A program made the position numbers and the translations under genes. DNA of 64,000 nt. Origin: Planctomycetota bacterium (lineage in GTDB: Bacteria > Planctomycetota > B15-G4). Location of the stretch: contig JAJDEO010000013.1 of the NCBI GenBank assembly GCA_029259745.1, positions 64,001-128,000 of the forward strand, written 5' to 3'. The notes beneath the pieces are model-generated. The model saw nothing but the letters and a program-made list of their open reading frames with translations. It searched no databases and was not told the DNA's origin. This document shows, piece after piece, positions 7,952 to 16,015 of the stretch. Every line of letters begins with the position of its first letter. Positions within the stretch are counted from its first letter, which is position 1.

Positions 7952-9486
7952 CAGTGCACCTCCGAGTGGTGTTGGTCGATGAGCGAGTCGACGTGGCGCG
8001 CGAGCTGTTCGGCCCACTCGGTTCCCGAGGCGTCGACGGGAGAAGGAAGATCGTTGGCGGTGACGACGACGCGCCAGCCACCTTGGGCAATGCAGGGGTC
8101 GCTGGCCGCGAGACCTTCGAGCGCAGCGCTGAAACTTGCCGCCGTATCGCTCGTCCCCTGAAACACGGCCGCGAATGCGCCGCGCCCCGCCCCACCTTCG
8201 GGCCCGGGGAAGACAACCGACGCAACATCCGCGAGCTGCTCGTCGATCAGCAGCCGGCACGCACGCATCGCTGCGGGTGACGGCGGGCGCGGCTCGAAGC
8301 CCCCGTCGCGCTCGAGGTCGACGTGCAGCAAATGCAGCGCTGCACCACCCTCACTGATCTGGTGGGCGAGTGCGGCCAGCGAATGCTTGACGGAGTAGCG
8401 CGGCAACGTGACGTGGAAGATCGTTCCGCGCTCAGGACCCGCTTCGGCCCAGATACGTCCGCCATGCAGGGCGACGATCTCACGACAGATGTGCAGACCG
8501 AGACCGAGCCCTGTTCGTCCGGCATCCGGCGTCCGACTGCCCGCTTGGTACATGCGCTCGAAGATCGAGTCGAGTTCGTCGGCCGGAACGCCGGCGCCGG
8601 TGTCCTCGACAGAGATGTGCACCATCGACGGATCGTCGGAGCAGACCGAGGCACTCAAGGCGATGTGTTCGCCGCGAGGCGTGAACTTCAGCGCGTTGTC
8701 GAGCAGGTTGAAGAGAATCTGACTCGTGCGGTTGGCGTCAGCGACGACTTCGAGCCCGGACTCCACTTGAACCGTGAAGTTGACGCCGGCGGCCTTGGCT
8801 TGCTTGTGCGTGTTGGTGAGCGTCTTGTCGATCGCGTCGCCGAGCTGGATGCGCGTCGGATGCACCGTGAGACGCCCCGAGGTCGCACGCGTGACCTCGA
8901 GCAGGTCGTCGATCATGCGCGCGAGCTGGCGCGCGTTGCGCATCACCACGGACGCATAGTCGTGTTGATCCTCGGTGAGACCGTCGTCGAGGAGGATGTG
9001 CGTGAACTGGTGAATCGCGGAGAGCGGCGTGCGAAGCTCGTGACTGACGTGGGACAGGAACTCGTCGCGACGCTCGAGTTCGCCGCGGAGCTGGGCCGCC
9101 AGCTGGTGTCGCTCGATGGCGTAGCGGATCGTGCGCTCGAGCAGCGGCGCGTCGAAGAGCCCTTTGACGACGTAGTCCTGGGCGCCGCGGTGCACGGCCT
9201 CGAGCGCCGTGTCCTCGTCGCCTGACCCCGAGAGCACAAGGATCGGGATATCCGGACACTTCTCCTGCACACGTTCGAGCACCTCGAGACCGTGGCCGTC
9301 GGGCAGACTCAGGTCGAGCAGGATCGCGTGGTAGTGAGCGTCGTCGAGCTTCTCGAGACCCTCGGCGACAGTCTTCGCGACGGTCACCTGGAACTCGTGC
9401 GAACCTCGATTGTGAAGAGCATCGACGAGCAGCGCCGCGTCACCGGGATTGTCCTCGATGGACAACAGCTGCGTGTTATGGGTCAT
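7951..9486 (-). CDS. REC-HisKA-HATPase hybrid histidine kinase
   Basis: A 511-residue cytoplasmic kinase without membrane segments. I chose the ATG at 9486 (MTHNTQLLSIEDN), where the receiver begins. An N-terminal receiver (about 5-125, acceptor D58, Lys108) precedes a short helical linker and the dimerisation box DEFLSHVSHELRTP with phospho-acceptor His149. The ATPase has the N box (LLDNALKF), G1 (EDTGAGVP) and G2 (GLGLGLHI). About 120 residues after the ATPase do not match a domain I know. With an N-terminal receiver and no sensor, it is probably an intermediate in a relay fed by another kinase; the tandem-REC protein encoded with it is the likely target. Confidence 0.9.
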   Translation of the reverse strand: MTHNTQLLSIEDNPGDAALLVDALHNRGSHEFQVTVAKTVAEGLEKLDDAHYHAILLDLSLPDGHGLEVLERVQEKCPDIPILVLSGSGDEDTALEAVHRGAQDYVVKGLFDAPLLERTIRYAIERHQLAAQLRGELERRDEFLSHVSHELRTPLSAIHQFTHILLDDGLTEDQHDYASVVMRNARQLARMIDDLLEVTRATSGRLTVHPTRIQLGDAIDKTLTNTHKQAKAAGVNFTVQVESGLEVVADANRTSQILFNLLDNALKFTPRGEHIALSASVCSDDPSMVHISVEDTGAGVPADELDSIFERMYQAGSRTPDAGRTGLGLGLHICREIVALHGGRIWAEAGPERGTIFHVTLPRYSVKHSLAALAHQISEGGAALHLLHVDLERDGGFEPRPPSPAAMRACRLLIDEQLADVASVVFPGPEGGAGRGAFAAVFQGTSDTAASFSAALEGLAASDPCIAQGGWRVVVTANDLPSPVDASGTEWAEQLARHVDSLIDQHHSEVH

Positions 9487-9910
9487 CGTCTTTGCCGTGT
9501 CTCGTGCGGATCGCAGGGGGCCGGATCGATCCGAGACGTGTGCGGGCCTCGGTCCGAATCGCAGCATCGACGGGGTCTCTCGTCCCGAGCCTCTTCGGAT
9601 GCATGGGTGCCGACACTGAAGCCTCCAGGCCGCCAAAGCCTCCCTGCGAAGCACGTCCCCCGAGATCGCGGCCCGACCGCTCAAGTCGCTCTCGTCCCTG
9701 CCGATAGTGCGGTGACATTCACCGAGCCCCGACCATTCATGGACGATCGTCGCGAGGCGCATCTGGGCCTTGCAGGCAAGGCGAAGCGAGCGTTCTGACC
9801 ACTCTTGGCCGGTGAGGATCAGAGCCGTCGCTTCAACGCTGCCAGGAAGGACTCCGATGCGATCGCAGCAGATCGTCCGCCAGACCAAGCACCCGTGAGA
9901 AGGAGCTGCC
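9487..9910. other. Intergenic region between divergent signalling genes
   Basis: This 424-base gap must carry the promoters for the minus-strand kinase operon and the plus-strand receiver gene. A pair of AAGCCTCC direct repeats occurs near 9619-9642. A good AAGGAG ribosome site precedes the plus-strand gene at 9911. I see no coding family, RNA gene or strong hairpin in it. Confidence 0.5.
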
Positions 9911-10366
9911 ATGTCGAACCCGCCCCCTACCAGCCCGAATGCCGCGACTCAGGCGACGGTCAACGCACATGTCGGCCGACGCACGACAGCCCAGCCCGTC
10001 GCGATCGTTGCCGAAGACCACGCCGACTGCCGGCGTGGGCTCGAAATGATCCTGTGCAAGCTCGGCTTCCAGGTGATCACAGCCGGAAACGGACACGACG
10101 CGCTCGACCTCTACGCACGCCATGGGCGGCCGGATGTGCTCATCACCGACCTGAGCATGCCGGGCATGAACGGTGAGGAGCTCGTGGAGACGATGCGGGA
10201 CATCGAACCCGATGTTCCGATCGTCGCCATCTCCGGCGCCGACGACGCCAACTGGCGCCTGTTCACGGCGCAGCTCGCCGGGGCCGTGACCGTGCTCAGG
10301 AAGCCCTTCACGCTCGACGACGTCCAAGACGCCGTGATCACGGCACTGAGCGGCGGTCCGCTTTGA
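9911..10366 (+). CDS. Single-domain response regulator
   Basis: A 151-residue protein with a receiver at about residues 28-148 preceded by a 25-residue polar extension. Receiver residues are present: acidic E35/D36, acceptor D80 (VLITDLSMPGMNG), Ser in ISGAD and Lys131 in VLRKPFT. There is no output domain. A strong AAGGAG site lies six bases before the ATG. It overlaps by four bases a second, degenerate receiver gene and is divergent from the REC-kinase operon, so it probably belongs to the same signalling network. Confidence 0.88.
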   Translation: MSNPPPTSPNAATQATVNAHVGRRTTAQPVAIVAEDHADCRRGLEMILCKLGFQVITAGNGHDALDLYARHGRPDVLITDLSMPGMNGEELVETMRDIEPDVPIVAISGADDANWRLFTAQLAGAVTVLRKPFTLDDVQDAVITALSGGPL

Positions 10367-10833
10367 AACCGACGCTGGGACCGAAGACCGGAGGCGCGAC
10401 CCGTGCCGCACGATTCGGTCAGCGGGCTCTGCGTGTGTTGCTTCTCGCGAACGACCGCTCGGATGAGCGCGCCCTCCATGCGGCGATGGCCTCGGAGATC
10501 CTGATCCGAGACGTGGTGGTCGCACGCGACCCCGACGAGCTGCTCGCGACGCTGACGAGCCCGGATGTCGACATCGTCTACATCTCGCTCGCAGCTGAGG
10601 TCGAGGACACCGTCGACATGATCACGGCGATCAAGACCGCTCCGGGCACGGCAACCGTCCCCGCCGTGGTCATGTCACCTTCGGGCGATCCGACCACGAC
10701 GCACCGGCTCTACCAACAGGGCGCGAACACGGTACTCCGCAAGTCGGAGAACCCCGCCGACTACGTGGCAGCCGTGCGCGCGAGCTTCCACTTCTGGACG
10801 AACGTCGCCATCGTGCCGCCGCGCGTGGCATGA
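10363..10833 (+). CDS. Degenerate receiver (Rcp1-like) protein
   Basis: A 156-residue protein that starts at a TTG overlapping the upstream stop by four bases. The fold pattern is that of a receiver of the phytochrome-linked Rcp1 type: VLLLAN strand, VDIVYIS strand, VPAVVMS strand, GANTVLRK, and an aromatic C-terminus (FHFWTNVAIVP). The key phospho-acceptor position is Ser75 instead of Asp, and the N-terminal acidic pair is reduced to NDRSD, so it should not accept phosphate in the standard way. Lys127 is retained. I infer an interaction partner or decoy for the co-transcribed true receiver. The TTG start is chosen because the first ATG would cut into the domain. Confidence 0.75.
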   Translation: MKPTLGPKTGGATRAARFGQRALRVLLLANDRSDERALHAAMASEILIRDVVVARDPDELLATLTSPDVDIVYISLAAEVEDTVDMITAIKTAPGTATVPAVVMSPSGDPTTTHRLYQQGANTVLRKSENPADYVAAVRASFHFWTNVAIVPPRVA

Positions 10834-10843
10834 CGGCCGCGCA

Positions 10844-11128
10844 TCAGCACTCCTCGACCCGATAGCCGAGGACGTGGATCGCCTTGAGCGTCCCCATCGC
10901 GGTGCGGCGGTCGTACTCCTTCTCGCTTTCGCTCAGCTCGTCGTACGGCACGAGCCCCGGGTGCGTCTTTGCGTCGTCATCGCGACGTTCGCCGTACGTC
11001 CAGCCCTCGGCAAGACGTCCTTCGGCCCAGACGTCGTGGATGTGCTCGGCGAGCCTCTCGGTGAGAGTCTCGAGTTCGCTGGCCAGGGTGACGTTCGACG
11101 TGTCGAGAGGCTTGGGTCGATAGCTCAT
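10844..11128 (-). CDS. RyR-domain protein
   Basis: A 94-residue protein that is almost entirely a RyR domain, the module first named from ryanodine receptors and also found in bacteria and phages. Recognition segments are VWAEGRLAEGWTYG, HPGLVPYDELSESEKEYDR and TLKAIHVLGY. No signal peptide or membrane segment. It is convergent with the receiver genes and divergent from the ECF sigma gene 75 bases away. Bacterial RyR proteins have no settled function; ligand binding in nucleotide-linked signalling has been proposed for some. Confidence 0.85.
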   Translation of the reverse strand: MSYRPKPLDTSNVTLASELETLTERLAEHIHDVWAEGRLAEGWTYGERRDDDAKTHPGLVPYDELSESEKEYDRRTAMGTLKAIHVLGYRVEEC

Positions 11129-11202
11129 TCCGCGAGTCTACCAGCGGCCGGGTCGGAGCCGAGCAGGGTGACGCACGCCACGGTCGCGTATCCTGGAAGG
11201 CG

Positions 11203-11754
11203 ATGGACGCCGACGTCACCCAACTCCTGCACCGCTGCCGCGCCGGTGAAGACGACGCGCTCGAGCAGCTCCTGCCGCTCGTCTACGACGAGCTCCACCG
11301 CATCGCCGAGCAGCGCATGCGCGCCGAGCGCGGCGATCACACGTTGCAAGCGACGGCGCTGGTGCACGAGGCGTGGCTGAAGCTCGTCGACCAACGCGAG
11401 CAGAACTGGAACGACCGTGGGCACTTCCTTGCCATCGCGGCCACGGCGATGCGGCGCATTCTGGTCAACCACGCGCATGCGCGCCGGGCGGCGAAGCGCG
11501 GTGGCGAACGACAGCGCATCACACTGGACGCCTCGGCGGCCGTCCTCGAAGAGAAGGCCGATGACATGCTCGCGCTCGACGAGGCGCTCACGCGCATGGC
11601 CGTCGAGTTCCCCGACAAAGCGCGCATCGTCGAGCTGAGCTTCTTCGCGGGTCTGACCCACGCCGAGATCGCTGACGTCCTCGGTGTCTCGACGCGCACC
11701 GTCGAACGCGGTTGGCGTCTGGCTCGCGCCTGGCTGCGTCGAGACCTCGCCTGA
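11203..11754 (+). CDS. ECF-type RNA polymerase sigma factor
   Basis: A 183-residue sigma-70 family protein with region 2 (about 20-90, including LQATALVHEAWLKL and the -10-binding helix around RGHFLAIAATAMRRIL) and region 4 (about 130-180, THAEIADVLGVSTRTVERGW helix-turn-helix). The HTLQATALVHEAW pattern is typical of the ECF group (TIGR02999-like) abundant in Planctomycetota and Acidobacteriota. There is no adjacent anti-sigma gene; such groups are often controlled by Ser/Thr kinases, and a kinase gene lies 4.3 kb downstream. A GGAAGG precedes the ATG closely. Confidence 0.92.
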   Translation: MDADVTQLLHRCRAGEDDALEQLLPLVYDELHRIAEQRMRAERGDHTLQATALVHEAWLKLVDQREQNWNDRGHFLAIAATAMRRILVNHAHARRAAKRGGERQRITLDASAAVLEEKADDMLALDEALTRMAVEFPDKARIVELSFFAGLTHAEIADVLGVSTRTVERGWRLARAWLRRDLA

Positions 11755-11945
11755 GCCGCGCCCGCCTGGCGGCCCGCGTTTTCTTGGTTTTCCTTGTCGG
11801 GTTCAGCGCGTAGTTCCTGCGTGAACTCCTGACCACCCGGACTCACATCCGAGACGCGACGTCGATCGCCGGCGGGTGGCGCGATCGACGACTCAGCGGG
11901 CCGCGCGGGCGGGGAGCCCAGCGCGGCCCGGATCAAGGAACCGAC

Positions 11946-13325
11946 ATGAAGCTCACATCCATCCTCTTTGCCGCCGCAATCCTCGCCGGCATGGCCGCAG
12001 AAGCCACGGCACAGACCCCGACGAACCGCCGCGTCGACGCAATCGGCGTCGTACAACTTTCACCCGACAAGTGGGGCGTCCACGCCGTCTGGACCGTCGA
12101 ACTCGGCCAGCAGACAACGGCCCCGCTCGATCTCTCGACCGAAGCCGTCCTGTTCATCAACGGAGTCGAAGAGGCCCGCGAACTCGTCGACATCATGGCC
12201 CTCGCGGGCGCCGGCGGCTGCGGAAGCTGTGCCCCGGGCTGCGGTGAAGGCGCGGTCAATGGCATGGCGGCCGCGCTGCTGTGCCTCTCGGAAGGCCAAG
12301 TCGGCTGCTCGTGCCAGTTCCCGCCGTTCACGAGCAGCTTCAACGTCGAGCTCGACCCGCTCGACGACATTACCATCCAGCTCGAACCGGCGGCCGGCGC
12401 GATCCCGGATTCCGATCAGTCCGACAACCGCAAGGCGCACACGTTCAACGGCATCCCCGTCACCTGGGATCGCCACCTCGTCCGCGCGGCGCTCGTCCCG
12501 ACGGCCGGCGCGCCTGTGGGCGTGTTCGACCTCGAGGTCGAGTGGCAGCTGTCGACGTCCGACCTCGTCGAACAGGTGGAACTCACGCCGAGCTTCGAGG
12601 TGCTCGTCAACGGGCAGGTCATGTTCATCTTCGAGCCGCCATGTGGCCCGTGGATCGCTGCGCCGCACAGCGTGTGCATCCTGGCCGAGTGCCCGGGGAG
12701 TGGCTGCGGAACCATCAGCTGCAACGGTGGAGCGCAGCAGTCGATGAAGTGCACGCTGACGGAGAACGACGTCGGCCTGCAGTACTGCGCGTGCTTGATG
12801 CCGCAGGCTTGCCTCGAAGTCATCCCCGGCCTGACGATCCTCGATCCGGCCAACGACGACATCAAGATCGTCATGAAGCCCGTGCCCGGCGCGTTGCCTG
12901 AACTTCCAGGGCTCGAGAAGGACGACACGAAGGTGCCGGAGATTGAGTCGCCGTGGACCGACCTCGGCCATGCGCTTGCCGGCACGCACGGTGACCCCGA
13001 GCTGACGCCGTTCGGTTCGATGATCAGTGGCACTCCGATCGAGCTCATCGTGAAGAACGCTCTCGAGACGACGAACGCTTGGCTCGTCGTGGGCCTGTCC
13101 AACCTCAGCGCACCGTTCAAGGGCGGCGTGCTCGTGCCCAACCCGGCGGCCCCGGGTCTGACACTGCCGCTCCCGACGGACATCGAAGGCTCCGCAGGAC
13201 TCAACGCCCCGTTGCCGCTCGGCCTGCCCAGCGGGTTCGATCTGTACTTCCAGTGGTGGATCCAGGACACGGCCGGTCCGGCCGGGTTCGCAGCGTCGAA
13301 CGCCGTGCGAGGGGTCACGCCCTGA
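11946..13325 (+). CDS. Secreted cysteine-rich protein with PFKGG C-terminal domain
   Basis: A 459-residue exported protein, signal peptide residues 1-22 (ending ATAQ), with an AAGGAACC ribosome site. Two Cys-rich patches stand out: one near residues 92-123 (GCGSCAPGCGEG and CSCQF) and one near 236-292 (CGPW, CPGSGCGTISC, CACLMPQAC), 19 cysteines or so in pairs that could form disulfides or a metal site. Two similar strand-rich halves may precede these patches. The last 120 residues are the shared C-terminal domain (WTDLGHALAGTHGDP, APFKGGVLVP, ASNAVRGVTP-stop). I do not recognise the N-terminal part. A GC hairpin follows the gene. Confidence 0.85.
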   Translation: MKLTSILFAAAILAGMAAEATAQTPTNRRVDAIGVVQLSPDKWGVHAVWTVELGQQTTAPLDLSTEAVLFINGVEEARELVDIMALAGAGGCGSCAPGCGEGAVNGMAAALLCLSEGQVGCSCQFPPFTSSFNVELDPLDDITIQLEPAAGAIPDSDQSDNRKAHTFNGIPVTWDRHLVRAALVPTAGAPVGVFDLEVEWQLSTSDLVEQVELTPSFEVLVNGQVMFIFEPPCGPWIAAPHSVCILAECPGSGCGTISCNGGAQQSMKCTLTENDVGLQYCACLMPQACLEVIPGLTILDPANDDIKIVMKPVPGALPELPGLEKDDTKVPEIESPWTDLGHALAGTHGDPELTPFGSMISGTPIELIVKNALETTNAWLVVGLSNLSAPFKGGVLVPNPAAPGLTLPLPTDIEGSAGLNAPLPLGLPSGFDLYFQWWIQDTAGPAGFAASNAVRGVTP

Positions 13326-13360
13326 CGTCGCAAGCCGCGCCGTCCGTCTGTGCGCTCTTC

Positions 13361-13388
13361 GGGGCGGGGCCCGCCCGGGTCCCGCCCC
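13361..13388 (+). terminator. GC hairpin terminator
   Basis: An 8-bp perfect stem GGGGCGGG / CCCGCCCC with a 12-base loop, 35 bases after the stop of the Cys-rich secreted protein gene. No U-tract is present. Confidence 0.55.
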
Positions 13389-13390
13389 TC

Positions 13391-13495
13391 ACACCGTTGA
13401 TCAAGTGGTCGCCCGTCGGTTCTGCTCGCACGGGAATGCGTAGGCCACGGCGAGCCGTAATGCGGGTTGCCCGCGGGCGGTGAGATCAACGGTGT
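13391..13495. repeat. Short inverted-repeat element
   Basis: A 12-bp perfect inverted repeat (ACACCGTTGATC ... GATCAACGGTGT), extendable to 15 bp with one mismatch, bounds 81 bases that contain further small palindromes (for example GCCCGCGGGC). It sits between two secreted-protein genes, directly after the hairpin at 13361. It could be a MITE-like insertion or a structured RNA; only one copy is seen here. Confidence 0.5.
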
Positions 13496-13567
13496 AAGTG
13501 CAGCACGCCCGATGAGTTCTCAAACCGGCTGATAGGCTGAATGGCCGTCCAGCACGAGGGTCTTCCG

Positions 13568-16015
13568 ATGTCTCACACCTTCCGAACATTGCTCCTCACC
13601 ACGGTCGTGTCGCTCGCCTCGCTCGCTGAGGTCGGCGCGCAGACCTGGGTCCCACTCGACGCGAGCCCGCCCGGCACGCCGGCCGACATCGACTTCGACG
13701 CCGGCGCGTCCAACGCCATCGAGTCGTTCTTCGACATCCGCATCCACGGCTATTGGAGCGAGGACGTCGCGCCGGGCGACGGCAACGTCTACCAACGCAT
13801 CACGGTTCCGGGACTCGCGCACCGCGGCTTGCTCGGTGCGCCCGACGTTCCCGTCGCACGCCTGCGCCTCGCCGTCTCGACGCTCGCAGCGCAGGTCAGC
13901 CTCCTCTCGGTGGCCGACCTCGATCCGCACGTTCATCCCAACACACGCGTGTATCCGGAGGTCTTCGAGGAGATCGACGAGAGCTTCGATCCCGGCTTCG
14001 ACCCGGGGCCCGGCGATCCCGACGGCACGCCCGAGCAGTTCACGATCAACCTGCTGCTGTACGGCGGGCCGCCCTATCCCGGCTTCGACGGCCCGGCCTC
14101 CTCGCCCGTCGGTGCCATGCTCGGCGAGATTCCCGGCGCCATCCCGGAGATCTATCCCGCGCAGTTCGACCCCATCGCAGAGACGCTGTCGATCAGCGGA
14201 CACCTGCGCGTGCACTTCGTTGCAACAGGTACGCCAGTCACGCGCCCGCCGATGACGAAAGACCGCGCAGCTCTCGCGTCGGCGATGTTCCACAACTGGA
14301 CCGACCAGAAGTCGTCCTTTCCGACCAACGACGACACGTACGACGCGCACTACCTCATCGTCACTCCACAGAAGTACGTGAACACGCTCGCGACGTTCGT
14401 GCGCTTCAAGAAGGCGCGCGGTCTCAGGGTCGAGATCGTCACGACCGAGTCGCTTGGCGGGGCAAGCTGTGAGAAGGTCCGCCAAGCGATCGACATGTGG
14501 CATCAAGGACGCGACCCGTGGAGCGACCACTACGCGCTGCTGATCGGGGATGGTGCGGAGATGCCGCTGTGCACGTCACCCACCGTACCGCCTGTGCGCA
14601 CCGACGATCGCTACGGCTCCCCGAGCGATGGCGACCTCGACGAGGAGGTGTTCGTCGGGCGGCTTTCGGTCGACGGTGCGGGTGACCTCGCAGCGCAGCT
14701 CGGCAAGATCATGGCCTACGTGACGGACAGCGACGACACACACTACGGCACGGCCTTGCTCGTGGCCGACGCCGAAGGCGCGCCGGGCAAGTACGTCGGC
14801 ACCCATGCCGACGTGGCGAACGCCACCTACAACACGCCGCCGAGCTTCACGACGATCGCCGGAAACGTCGCCGCGTCCGACAACGACACCGTGCGTCAGG
14901 CGATTGCCGTCGGCGCGGGCCTGGTGGCCTACCGCGGCCACGCCAGTCAGACGACCTGGTGGAACTGGAACCTCTTCGGCGACAACTTCCACAAGAACGA
15001 GCTTCTCACGATCGGTGCGAAGACTCTCGGCGTGGTCTGGTCGTTCGCCTGCTGGAACAACGACATCGCACACGACGTCGGCGCCGTCGATTCCCTCGGC
15101 GAGACGTGGATGGAAGAGAAGAACTCGGGAGCCGTCGCCCACTACGGAAGCACGAACCGCGGCGGAACGGAGCAGAACCACGAGCTCGACCGACGCATGT
15201 TCGAGGCCGTCTTCGATCGCGACCTCGTCCGCCACGGCCAAGCGATCACGTGGGCCGAGAGTCGCACGCTCGACACCGTCCCGGGTGACAACGCCTGGAT
15301 GCACATGCTGCTCGGCGACCCGTCGATGATCGTGCGCCGGCAGGCAGCCTCCCCGCTCGCGCTCGTGATGCCCTCCGAGGTCCCGGTCTGTGCGCCGGGC
15401 CAGTGCAACCCGTTCGTCGTGCGTCTCGTCGACGTGGCGGGCGCTCCGGTCAAAGGCGGTCTCGTGACGATCTACAAGCCCGGCCCACCCGGCGAGCCGG
15501 ACGACTTCCTCGCCACGGCCTACACGGACGGCAGCGGAGCGGCGACCTTCCCGCACGGCCCGAGCGACGTCGCCTCGGCCATCGACGTGAGCGGCAGCGA
15601 CCCGTTCGGCAACGACGTGTTCGGGCAGGCGGGCGTGGTCGACGGCGTGTGGGCGAACTGGGGTGGCGCGCTGGCCGGCGAGCAGGGCTTCGCGTCGCTG
15701 TCGACGGATGGACCACTGACGCCGATGAGTCTCGTCACACTCGAGCTCGAGAACGCCGCGCCGAACTCCGCGTCAGGACTCTTCGTCGCGCTCACGAGCG
15801 TTCCCGTGCCGCTCAAGGGCGGCACACTCCTCGCGAATCCGTGGACGCTGCTCATCAACCTCGTCACCGACGCACAGGGCGACATCGCGCTGTCGGCGCC
15901 GCTGCCCTCCGGCATCCCGGCCGACACCGAGCTCTGGATGCAGTACGCGATCGCCGACGACGCGGCCGTCCAGGGCCTCGCCCTCTCGAACGCGATGCGT
16001 GGCATCGTGCCCTGA
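13568..16015 (+). CDS. Secreted C25 (gingipain-like) cysteine peptidase with shared C-terminal domain
   Basis: An 815-residue exported protease. I chose the ATG at 13568 (MSHTFRTLLL), where the signal peptide begins, rather than the ATG 27 bases earlier. The peptidase domain starts near residue 255 with YLIVTPQKYVNTL, passes YALLIGDG and VPPVRTDDRYGS, and holds catalytic His458 (YRGHASQTTW) and Cys495 (WSFACWNND), the C25 dyad. Residues 610-690 form an Ig-like beta domain, and the final 120 are the shared domain (PLKGGTLLANP, LSNAMRGIVP-stop). It overlaps the kinase-FGE start (TGATG). In Bacteroidetes the related gingipains are also exported by a C-terminal beta domain, but that domain is different in sequence. 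Confidence 0.88.
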   Translation: MSHTFRTLLLTTVVSLASLAEVGAQTWVPLDASPPGTPADIDFDAGASNAIESFFDIRIHGYWSEDVAPGDGNVYQRITVPGLAHRGLLGAPDVPVARLRLAVSTLAAQVSLLSVADLDPHVHPNTRVYPEVFEEIDESFDPGFDPGPGDPDGTPEQFTINLLLYGGPPYPGFDGPASSPVGAMLGEIPGAIPEIYPAQFDPIAETLSISGHLRVHFVATGTPVTRPPMTKDRAALASAMFHNWTDQKSSFPTNDDTYDAHYLIVTPQKYVNTLATFVRFKKARGLRVEIVTTESLGGASCEKVRQAIDMWHQGRDPWSDHYALLIGDGAEMPLCTSPTVPPVRTDDRYGSPSDGDLDEEVFVGRLSVDGAGDLAAQLGKIMAYVTDSDDTHYGTALLVADAEGAPGKYVGTHADVANATYNTPPSFTTIAGNVAASDNDTVRQAIAVGAGLVAYRGHASQTTWWNWNLFGDNFHKNELLTIGAKTLGVVWSFACWNNDIAHDVGAVDSLGETWMEEKNSGAVAHYGSTNRGGTEQNHELDRRMFEAVFDRDLVRHGQAITWAESRTLDTVPGDNAWMHMLLGDPSMIVRRQAASPLALVMPSEVPVCAPGQCNPFVVRLVDVAGAPVKGGLVTIYKPGPPGEPDDFLATAYTDGSGAATFPHGPSDVASAIDVSGSDPFGNDVFGQAGVVDGVWANWGGALAGEQGFASLSTDGPLTPMSLVTLELENAAPNSASGLFVALTSVPVPLKGGTLLANPWTLLINLVTDAQGDIALSAPLPSGIPADTELWMQYAIADDAAVQGLALSNAMRGIVP

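Noticed and set aside
11946..16015. Bacteroidetes type IX secretion system locus, because of the gingipain-like peptidase
   Set aside because: No Por/Gld genes are present and the C-terminal domain has a different sequence from type IX tags. Only the general logic is similar.
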